This document shows, piece after piece, positions 1 through 5,204 of a stretch of DNA of 5,204 bases. Position 1 is the first letter of the stretch; the number at the start of each line of letters is the position of its first letter. Position numbers and translations under genes: made by a program. The notes below the pieces were generated by a model that saw only the letters and a list, made by a program, of their open reading frames with translations, was not told the DNA's origin and ran no database searches. Origin of the DNA: Bacteroidota bacterium (lineage in GTDB: Bacteria > Bacteroidota > Bacteroidia > Chitinophagales > Saprospiraceae); NCBI GenBank assembly GCA_024280135.1, contig JAJRQS010000413.1, positions 1 through 5,204 of the forward strand, read 5' to 3'.

Positions 1-161
1 ATAATACCTACAAAGCAGTACAACGAGAAACTGGCATTGTTGCTATCGGCCCAATGCTTCAAGGTTTGAACAAACCCATAAATGATTCAAGTAGAGGAGT
101 TACTATAGATGACATCTATAACACTGTGATTATTACTGCGATTCAAGCCCAAGGATTATGA
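1..161 (+). CDS. pta: Phosphate acetyltransferase, C-terminal end (partial)
   Basis: Only the last 52 codons are present; the reading frame starts at base 3, with two bases of the preceding codon before it, and ends with TGA at 159-161. The visible residues include [18 protein letters not shown] and then [15 protein letters not shown], which match the well-conserved C-terminus of Pta (family pattern: GPxLQGLNKPVNDLSRG followed by DIVNTVAITAIQA). The enzyme interconverts acetyl-CoA plus phosphate and acetyl phosphate plus CoA in the cytoplasm. The stop codon overlaps the ackA start as ATGA, which suggests translational coupling and one transcript for both enzymes. Whether this protein carries the long N-terminal DRTGG-type region cannot be judged, because that part lies outside the window. 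Confidence 0.93.
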   Translation, partial: NTYKAVQRETGIVAIGPMLQGLNKPINDSSRGVTIDDIYNTVIITAIQAQGL

Positions 162-1351
162 AAATATTAGTATTGAATGCAGGAAGTTCTTCTATAAAAT
201 ATCAGTTGATTCTGCTTCCTGAAAAAACTATTATTGCACAAGGTTTAGTTGAACGGATAGGAGAGAAGGAAGGAGTCATTCATTATGAAACTGATTCGGT
301 AGAATTTGAAGAGAAAGTCTTTATTGGAGATCATAAGAAAGGACTTGAAAGAGTAGCAACTCTTTTGTTGGATAGTAAAATTGGAGTGATTCATGAGGCT
401 GATGAGATTAATGCTGTGGGACATAGAGTGGTACATGGAGGACATAAATTAGTATCGACTACATTAATAACAGATGAGGTGAAAGGTATTATTCGCACCC
501 TATTTAACTTGGCTCCTTTGCATAATCCACCAAATTTAATCGGCATTGAGGTTGCAGAAAAAGTATTCCCAAAAGCAAGCCAAGTAGCTGTGTTTGACAC
601 CGCTTTCCATCAATCAATTCCTGAGGTAGCTCATCGATATGCTATTCCTAACGAATTTTATGAAAAAGAACATATTCGGGTATATGGTTTTCACGGAACT
701 AGCCATCAGTTTGTGTCCAAAAAAGCTTTAGTATTATTAAATAATCCAAAAGCAAGAATTATTTCTATTCACCTAGGCAATGGGTGTAGCATGACAGCTA
801 TTCGTGAGGGGAAAAGCGTAGATCATTCTTTGGGATTTGGGCCCGTAAATGGTTTGATAATGGGTACAAGAAGTGGAGATGTAGATCCTTCTGTCATTTT
901 TTATATGGAACAGAATCTCGGCTATTCTTCAGAAGAGGTATCCACCATCTTTCAAAAAAGAAGTGGAATGCTTGGGTTGACAGGTAGCAATGATTTAAGG
1001 GATATTGAAAGGGCAGCTTTAAGCGGGGATAGAATGGCTCAGTTAGCTTTGGAAATGAATGTCTATAGAATCAAAAAATTCATTGGAAGTTTTGCGGCCA
1101 TTTTGAACGGCATTGATGCCATTGTTTTTACAGCGGGAATTGGCGAAAACTCTGTCTTGATCAGACAGATGGTCTGCCAGGATTTAACTTTTTTGGGATT
1201 AGATTTGGACCTTGAAAAAAACCAAAAACAGATAAAAGGTACTCGGTTTATTGAAAGCAATTCCTCCAAAGTTAAGATTTTGGTTATCCCAACGAATGAA
1301 GAATTAGAAATCGCAGAACAAACTTACACATTGCTAAAAACAAAGGTTTAA
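158..1351 (+). CDS. ackA: Acetate kinase
   Basis: A complete 397-residue protein, the usual length for acetate kinase, which interconverts acetyl phosphate plus ADP and acetate plus ATP in the cytoplasm. The N-terminus [17 protein letters not shown] is the first family signature, with N7, S10 and S12 in the expected places. The expected active-site residues of the Methanosarcina thermophila enzyme all have counterparts: R90 in GHRVVHGG, H122 in LHNPP, D147 in VFDTAFH, H179 in YGFHGTSH, R238 in MGTRSGD and E381 in TNEEL. The nucleotide-binding segments HLGNGCS (205-211) and FTAGIGEN (324-331) are also present. The ATG overlaps the pta stop (ATGA), which fixes the start and points to coupled expression with pta. 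The 3' end converges on the cytochrome gene with only six bases between the two stop codons and no hairpin terminator there. Nothing suggests loss of function. Confidence 0.98.
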   Translation: MKILVLNAGSSSIKYQLILLPEKTIIAQGLVERIGEKEGVIHYETDSVEFEEKVFIGDHKKGLERVATLLLDSKIGVIHEADEINAVGHRVVHGGHKLVSTTLITDEVKGIIRTLFNLAPLHNPPNLIGIEVAEKVFPKASQVAVFDTAFHQSIPEVAHRYAIPNEFYEKEHIRVYGFHGTSHQFVSKKALVLLNNPKARIISIHLGNGCSMTAIREGKSVDHSLGFGPVNGLIMGTRSGDVDPSVIFYMEQNLGYSSEEVSTIFQKRSGMLGLTGSNDLRDIERAALSGDRMAQLALEMNVYRIKKFIGSFAAILNGIDAIVFTAGIGENSVLIRQMVCQDLTFLGLDLDLEKNQKQIKGTRFIESNSSKVKILVIPTNEELEIAEQTYTLLKTKV

Positions 1352-1357
1352 AACACT

Positions 1358-2566
1358 TTATTTCAAGGAAATGAGTGTGTCATATACAGGAATAGACAAA
1401 GGGTAGTCATCTGGTAAATGATGAAAAGCTTTTATTTCAGGAGTCATTCGATGCTTCGTTATCGTCACCTTCCAACTCAAGTTGTCAAAATCCTTGACGG
1501 GATAGGACTGGACAAAATTTCGGCTTTCTCCCGGCAATAAGTTATTATCGGATAGTTTTTTGGCTGTTGGATACCATTGCCATTCTTCCCCGATTCTAAA
1601 GGTGTCGCTTTTAATGACCTGTTGATTTTTTAATAAGTCTAACCGAATGAAATAATGCCTTTCTGGGTCGCCAGTTGGAACCTTGTGCCCAGCAAATTTA
1701 TTTTTTAAGCGGATACCTAAAGTTATGGTTTGTTCTGAAAAGATCGGATCGATGATTTGATAGGTTAAACTCTCTAATCTTTTTGGATGATGATTTTTCG
1801 ACTTTGGGATGCCAGAGGCTGGAAAATAATGACGATGTCCCTTGCGGGAAATTGAACCAGCTGCACTGGGCCTTTCTATTGTAGGCATATGACAGCTAAT
1901 ACAATTTTTCCCTTCTTTTGAAAATGGACCCTCTCGCCATTCTTGCCCAGTTTCAAATGTGCAAACTAAATCATCAGAGAGCTGATCATGGGCATCATGA
2001 CAACGGATACATAATTTTTCCGAAAGGTAATCGGCATCCGTGTTGACTATATGGGCAGGTTTGATGTTATCGTTGCTACCGATAATCGTATTATTATTCA
2101 TGTCGCAGGCGACACAAGTGATTCCTTCTAATTGAAGACTTGCGTCAAAATGAGGATTATCCCTTTCTACAGGCTGATAGTAATCTCCATCATAAAGCCC
2201 TGTGGTTATTTTCCGTTGTTGATTTTGTATAGGTAGATGGCAGTTTTTACAAACAAAAAGGTCTTTGTTTTTCTTGAGTTCAGCTTGATATTGAACATCG
2301 GTCCAGGCGTGCGCATGTGTAGATTCTTTCCATTCATTATATATTTCGGTATGACAGATACCACAAGATTTTGCATTCAGAGAATGGATTCCCTCGGGCA
2401 CTTGTTGATTGGGTATGATGGTATCCCAAGAATGTGTCAAGGGCATAATGGTGGGTGGGTGGAACCAACTTCTGGGTGTCTTCCACAAAATGAAAACTAT
2501 CACTATTAGGACGACTCCTATTGTAAAATATGTTATTTTTTTGATGTGCTGTTGATTTTGGAGCAA
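1358..2566 (-). CDS. Membrane-anchored multiheme c-type cytochrome (four CxxCH plus one CxxCD)
   Basis: A 402-residue protein. Residues 11-28 form one hydrophobic segment preceded by two lysines and with no obvious cleavage site, so it is probably an N-terminal anchor with the rest in the periplasm. Heme-binding motifs are CGICH (68-72), CKNCH (106-110), CIRCH (186-190) and CISCH (222-226). A fifth site in the usual third position reads CVACD (151-155), with Asp where the axial His should be. Conserved-looking partners include H84/H86 in ESTHAHAW and H244/H246 in KGHRHYF. The C-terminal part (about 262-402) is heme-free and probably beta-rich, and contains GHKVPTGDPER (293-303). The layout resembles cytochrome c554-like multiheme proteins, whose electron partners are often unknown; a specific redox role is not inferable. 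The start is TTG: the frame stays open upstream to a TAA near 2708-2710 but offers no ATG or GTG, and the first internal Met (41) lies after the anchor. It is transcribed divergently from the regulator gene. Confidence 0.85.
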   Translation of the reverse strand: MLQNQQHIKKITYFTIGVVLIVIVFILWKTPRSWFHPPTIMPLTHSWDTIIPNQQVPEGIHSLNAKSCGICHTEIYNEWKESTHAHAWTDVQYQAELKKNKDLFVCKNCHLPIQNQQRKITTGLYDGDYYQPVERDNPHFDASLQLEGITCVACDMNNNTIIGSNDNIKPAHIVNTDADYLSEKLCIRCHDAHDQLSDDLVCTFETGQEWREGPFSKEGKNCISCHMPTIERPSAAGSISRKGHRHYFPASGIPKSKNHHPKRLESLTYQIIDPIFSEQTITLGIRLKNKFAGHKVPTGDPERHYFIRLDLLKNQQVIKSDTFRIGEEWQWYPTAKKLSDNNLLPGESRNFVQSYPVKDFDNLSWKVTITKHRMTPEIKAFHHLPDDYPLSIPVYDTLISLK

Positions 2567-2709
2567 AGGTAGCCCTAGAAATGGTATATATAGGTAACAG
2601 GTATCACAATGATATGTTTTAGTCGTGGTACTACCATTTGAGAACGATCTAATTGCATTAGTGATATCAAGCCAAATAAATATGGACAGGACAGAAAAAC
2701 ATACAAATT

Positions 2710-2734
2710 AATAAAAAAGATATATTTTTTTATT
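2710..2734. repeat. AT-only inverted repeat in the divergent intergenic region
   Basis: The nine bases AATAAAAAA (2710-2718) are exactly reverse-complementary to TTTTTTATT (2726-2734), separated by a seven-base spacer. It sits about mid-way between the two diverging genes. Because the genes point away from it, a terminator role is not expected. A bent A-tract or regulator-binding region is possible, but such repeats also occur by chance in AT-rich DNA. Confidence 0.45.
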
Positions 2735-2816
2735 GTATATGAATAGAAAAAACCTTAATTTTGTAAGTCGGAAGTGTAAGGAAATTAAATGAAGTTTTAA
2801 TAACTTATATATGTGT

Positions 2817-2833
2817 TTGGCGTAATATTTGCT
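2817..2833 (+). promoter_or_regulatory. Candidate sigma-54-type (-24/-12) promoter before the NtrC-like regulator gene
   Basis: The sequence TTGGCGTAATATTTGCT has GG and GC separated by exactly ten bases, as in the sigma-54 consensus TTGGCACG-N4-TTGCT, and keeps the TTGGC and TTGCT blocks; the bases at consensus ACG differ. Transcription would start near 2844, leaving an untranslated leader of about 40 bases. A competing reading overlaps it: TTTG at 2816-2819 and TATTTTTC at 2837-2844, 17 bases apart, resemble the Bacteroidota primary-sigma promoter (TTTG and TAnnTTTG). The sequence alone does not decide between them. No Shine-Dalgarno sequence lies just before the ATG, which follows an A/T-rich stretch. 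Confidence 0.45.
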
Positions 2834-2883
2834 AGATATTTTTCGAGGAATCCCCCTTTTCTAACCGTAAATATATAAAATCC

Positions 2884-4059
2884 ATGCATAAAATTCTACT
2901 TGTAGATGATGAAGAAGCTATCAGACAGTCGTTGAGGGAAATTTTAGAGTACGAAAATTACAAGATTGAAGAGGCAAAGGATGGTCTTGAATGTACTGTA
3001 AAACTAAAGAAGAGTACATATGATGTAGTGTTATTAGATGTGAAGATGCCAAAGATGAATGGTTTTGATGCATTGGATAGAATTCGCACCATTGCACCAA
3101 ATACTTCTGTGATTATGATTTCTGGACATAGCAGTATTCCAGATGCGGTGGAAGCTGTAAAAAAAGGTGCTTTTGATTTTATTCAAAAACCATTGGACAT
3201 TAACAAGCTACAAATCACCATCAAGAATGCAATCAACCGATCCAATTTAGTCCAAAAAACGGAAAAACTAGAAAGGGTGATTCGTCATTCGGGAAAAATC
3301 CAAGAGATAATCGGTCAATCCGATGCAATTCAAAGAGTGAAGGAAGAAATAGAGATGGTCGCTCCGATGCCTAGAACGAGAGTCCTAATTACAGGACCAA
3401 ATGGTTCGGGTAAAGAATTAGTAGCTAGATGGATACATGAAAAAAGTCCTAGAAAAGAAAATTCAATTGTAGAAGTGAATTGCGCAGCTATTCCTTCAGA
3501 ACTCATAGAGAGTGAGTTGTTTGGGCATGAAAAAGGGTCTTTTACTTCTGCTCATAAAAAGCGAATTGGTAAGTTTGAACAGGCGCATAATGGGACTATT
3601 TTTCTCGATGAAATCGGGGATATGAGCCTAAGTGCTCAAGCAAAAGTGCTGCGTGCTTTACAGGAAAATCGTATTACGAGAGTTGGCGGGGAGAAAGATA
3701 TTAAAGTTGATGTGCGCGTCATTGCGGCAACCAATAAAGATTTGAAACAAGAAATCGCGAAGGGTAATTTTCGGGAGGATTTGTATCATAGATTGTCTGT
3801 AATACTGATTCACGTACCGTCTTTGAATGACCGTCGAAATGATGTACCAGAATTAATCAACCACTTCTTGGATATTTTCCACAACATTCAAGGGTTGCCC
3901 AAAAAGACAATTACCGAAAAAGCAATGAAAGAAATGCAAGGACATGATTGGTCTGGAAATATACGCCAATTGCGGAATACAGTTGAACGTTTGATTATCA
4001 TGACTAGAGGCAATGAGATTGGGCTAGAAGATGTCCAAAAACAAGTAACTAAACGATAA
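2884..4059 (+). CDS. NtrC-type response regulator (receiver + AAA+), lacking the DNA-binding domain
   Basis: A 391-residue cytoplasmic two-component regulator. The receiver domain (about 1-118) has the acidic pair D8/D9, phospho-acceptor D52 in LLDVKMP, S80 and K102 in QKP. The AAA+ sigma-54 activator domain (about 142-373) has Walker A GPNGSGKE (171-178), Walker B GTIFLDEIGDM (237-247), sensor I region VRVIAATNKDL, the REDLYHRL segment (297-304) and a sensor II region WSGNIRQLRN (356-365). The sigma-54 contact loop, normally GAFTGA, reads GSFTSA (218-223). The protein stops about 18 residues after sensor II, where NtrC relatives of 450 or more residues continue into a Fis-type helix-turn-helix. 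Two TAA codons in tandem end the gene and a terminator follows 45 bases later, so no missing domain is hidden in another frame. Helicobacter FlgR and Chlamydia CtcC/ChxA-type activators also work without that domain. No histidine kinase is adjacent, so the signal is unknown. Confidence 0.93.
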   Translation: MHKILLVDDEEAIRQSLREILEYENYKIEEAKDGLECTVKLKKSTYDVVLLDVKMPKMNGFDALDRIRTIAPNTSVIMISGHSSIPDAVEAVKKGAFDFIQKPLDINKLQITIKNAINRSNLVQKTEKLERVIRHSGKIQEIIGQSDAIQRVKEEIEMVAPMPRTRVLITGPNGSGKELVARWIHEKSPRKENSIVEVNCAAIPSELIESELFGHEKGSFTSAHKKRIGKFEQAHNGTIFLDEIGDMSLSAQAKVLRALQENRITRVGGEKDIKVDVRVIAATNKDLKQEIAKGNFREDLYHRLSVILIHVPSLNDRRNDVPELINHFLDIFHNIQGLPKKTITEKAMKEMQGHDWSGNIRQLRNTVERLIIMTRGNEIGLEDVQKQVTKR

Positions 4060-4103
4060 TAATTTGGTTATATGCTGATAAGTATATACCTTGCAGTGAA
4101 AAT

Positions 4104-4135
4104 AAGCCCACCCTTTTGGTGGGCTTTATTTTTCT
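4104..4135 (+). terminator. Intrinsic terminator after the regulator gene
   Basis: AGCCCACC (4105-4112) pairs perfectly with GGTGGGCT (4118-4125) around a five-base loop CTTTT, and A4104 with T4126 adds a ninth pair. A T-rich tail (TTTATTTTT) follows. It separates the regulator from the LOG-family gene, so that gene probably needs its own promoter or depends on read-through. Confidence 0.92.
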
Positions 4136-4149
4136 AAAATACTAGAGTA

Positions 4150-4860
4150 ATGAATAAACAGAAAATGAAAAAATGGTCACCTAACCAAAAAGCCGAGAAT
4201 TCTTGGACGATGTTTAAGGTGATTTCGGAGTTTGTGAACAGCTTCGATATTTTGAATAAAATTGAGCCTTGTGTATCTGTATTTGGTTCTGCTAGAACAA
4301 AACCAGGGACAAAGTACTATGAGTTGGCGGTAGAAATTGCAGGCCGTTTGGTTGAAGAAGGTTTTGGCGTCATCACAGGTGGTGGACCGGGTATCATGGA
4401 AGCTGGAAATAAAGGTGCTTTTCAAAAAAATGGAACCTCTGTTGGTGTGAATATCGCATTGCCTTTTGAGCAACATGATAACCCTTATATCGGTCGAAAT
4501 ATGAGCATCGATTTTAGATTCTTTTTTGTCCGTAAGGTCATGTTTGTTAAATATGCGCAAGCCTTTGTTGTGCTTCCGGGTGGATTCGGTACGATGGACG
4601 AACTTTTTGAAGTGCTGACCTTGATTCAAACTAGAAAAATCAGCCAAGTACCCATTATTTTAATAGGTACAGAGTTTTGGAATGGCATGAAAGATTGGTT
4701 AGCTAATACGATGTTGGGAGAAGGGAACATCAATAAAGATGACTTAGACTTATTCCATATTACAGATGATGTAGATGAAGCTATTAAAGTGATTAGCGAT
4801 TTCTATGGAGAAGATACCTTGCATAAGATCTCGCCTAATTATGATTTGTCAGGTGACTGA
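4150..4860 (+). CDS. LOG-family (TIGR00730) Rossmann-fold protein, nucleotide phosphoribohydrolase-like
   Basis: A 236-residue soluble protein. The two family signatures are present: GGGPGIMEAGNKGA (77-90) and PGGFGTMDE (143-151), with the conserved R128-K129 of the FFVRKVMFVKYA segment between them. FGSART at 45-50 starts the Rossmann-like core. Members of this family (LONELY GUY type) cleave nucleoside 5'-monophosphates, including cytokinin ribotides, to free base and ribose 5-phosphate; in bacteria the true role may be nucleotide turnover, and older labels call them lysine decarboxylase-like, which is misleading. The roughly 40-residue extension before the core is common in longer bacterial members. 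The start at 4150 is first in frame; a second ATG at 4165 (Met6) is a possible alternative, and neither has a clear ribosome-binding site. The gene follows a terminator and converges on a dehydrogenase gene 43 bases downstream. The substrate cannot be told from sequence. Confidence 0.93.
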   Translation: MNKQKMKKWSPNQKAENSWTMFKVISEFVNSFDILNKIEPCVSVFGSARTKPGTKYYELAVEIAGRLVEEGFGVITGGGPGIMEAGNKGAFQKNGTSVGVNIALPFEQHDNPYIGRNMSIDFRFFFVRKVMFVKYAQAFVVLPGGFGTMDELFEVLTLIQTRKISQVPIILIGTEFWNGMKDWLANTMLGEGNINKDDLDLFHITDDVDEAIKVISDFYGEDTLHKISPNYDLSGD

Positions 4861-4903
4861 ACGGAATCAGAACTACCCAAAGGCATTTAACTTTTGATTA
4901 GCT

Positions 4904-5204
4904 TTATTTTAATTCAAGAATATTTTCCCAAGTTTTAAATAACAGTGTTTGACGAGCTTCTAGAGAAGTCCAAGCCATGTGTGGTGTGATGATGCAATTT
5001 TGTAAACCGAATAATGGATTATCTTTGTTAGGCGGTTCATTACTTAATACATCTAAACCCGCTCCTTTAATTGTCTCATTTTTAAGTGCTTGCGCTAAAT
5101 CAATTTCATTGATTAATGCTCCTCTGGCTGTGTTGATGAGTAGGCTTGAAGGCTTCATCTTCGACAAACTTTTTTGGTTTATGAAAGCCTTTGTCGCATC
5201 GGAT
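4904..5204 (-). CDS. D-2-hydroxyacid dehydrogenase, C-terminal part (glycerate dehydrogenase / hydroxypyruvate reductase-like)
   Basis: The frame is open from the window edge at 5204 to TAA at 4904-4906, giving about 99 codons; the N-terminal part lies beyond the window. All three catalytic residues of the family are visible: the Arg in INTARG, the Glu in LSNEPP and the His in ITPHMAW. The order SDATKAFINQKSLSKM, then INTARGALINE, GAGLDVLSNEPP and TPHMAWTSLEARQTLL is the end of the NAD-binding domain and the return to the substrate domain. AW following TPH and the EARQ stretch are typical of glycerate dehydrogenase (HprA-like) proteins, which reduce hydroxypyruvate to D-glycerate with NAD(P)H, but other 2-hydroxyacids cannot be excluded. 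It is convergent with the LOG-family gene. Confidence 0.92.
   Translation of the reverse strand, partial: SDATKAFINQKSLSKMKPSSLLINTARGALINEIDLAQALKNETIKGAGLDVLSNEPPNKDNPLFGLQNCIITPHMAWTSLEARQTLLFKTWENILELK

Larger units (their letters stand above)
2567..2883. other. Divergent intergenic region (317 bases) between cytochrome and regulator genes
   Basis: This non-coding gap should hold the promoters for both diverging genes. It is very AT-rich, especially about 2691-2760 with runs of A and T. Visible elements are an AT-only inverted repeat near its middle and a -24/-12-like promoter candidate facing the regulator. I see no clear promoter for the cytochrome gene on the minus strand: no good match to the Bacteroidota -7 element TAnnTTTG with a TTTG at proper distance. 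The frame upstream of the cytochrome start is open without a start codon as far as about 2708, so this side could include unannotated coding sequence only if a non-standard start is used. No RNA gene was recognised. Confidence 0.7.

Noticed and set aside
151..157. AAGGA before the ackA start as a ribosome-binding site
   Set aside because: It ends only two bases before the ATG, too close for a normal Shine-Dalgarno; coupling with pta through the ATGA overlap is a better explanation.
245..600. Minus-strand open frames inside ackA (about 66-69 codons each)
   Set aside because: They lie opposite a strongly conserved acetate kinase frame, resemble no known protein and have no start signals; they are shadows.
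1349..1360. Terminator between ackA and the convergent cytochrome gene
   Set aside because: Only six bases separate the stop codons and no hairpin with a T-run is visible; transcripts probably overlap here.
2237..2509. Plus-strand open frame of 90 codons inside the cytochrome gene
   Set aside because: It overlaps the heme-motif region of a clear cytochrome on the other strand, with no recognisable domain.
2626..2636. Short palindrome TGGTACTACCA upstream of the cytochrome gene
   Set aside because: Arms of five bases around one base are too short to call an operator without a second copy or a known binding protein.
4177..4647. Minus-strand open frame of 156 codons opposite the LOG-family gene
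   Set aside because: It is long, but the plus-strand frame carries both LOG signatures; the antisense translation is low in recognisable structure.
4861..4903. Possible bidirectional terminator between the LOG-family gene and the dehydrogenase
   Set aside because: T-rich stretches exist but I could not find a stem of useful length or GC content.

Overview
The window is AT-rich bacterial chromosome with closely packed genes. It most resembles a Bacteroidota genome (Cytophagia- or Sphingobacteriia-like). Reasons for this inference are the lack of clear Shine-Dalgarno sites, A-rich start regions, an NtrC-type regulator with the loop GSFTSA, and a C-rich/G-rich hairpin terminator. No marker gene proves the lineage.

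Layout: (1) 1-161, the last ~52 codons of phosphate acetyltransferase (pta), overlapping by ATGA the complete acetate kinase gene ackA (158-1351). Together they form the acetyl-CoA / acetyl-phosphate / acetate pathway. (2) 1358-2566, minus strand and convergent with ackA across a 6-base gap, a membrane-anchored multiheme cytochrome c with four CxxCH sites and a fifth site reading CxxCD. (3) 2567-2883, a 317-base divergent intergenic region. It holds an AT-only inverted repeat and, 50-67 bases before the next gene, a -24/-12 (sigma-54-like) promoter candidate. (4) 2884-4059, a response regulator of the NtrC type (receiver plus AAA+ domain) that ends without the usual Fis-type DNA-binding domain and is followed by a strong intrinsic terminator. 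(5) 4150-4860, a LOG-family (TIGR00730) nucleotide phosphoribohydrolase-like protein. (6) 4904-5204, minus strand, the C-terminal part of a D-2-hydroxyacid dehydrogenase, closest by motif to glycerate dehydrogenase/hydroxypyruvate reductase; its start lies beyond the window.

Except for pta-ackA, the genes do not form an obvious shared pathway. Most of the window is ordinary housekeeping sequence. The points worth a second look are the CxxCD heme site, the regulator without a DNA-binding domain and with a variant sigma-54 loop, and the -24/-12 element in front of that same regulator, which could make a feedback loop. I found no CRISPR array, insertion sequence, RNA gene or convincing new multi-gene system.
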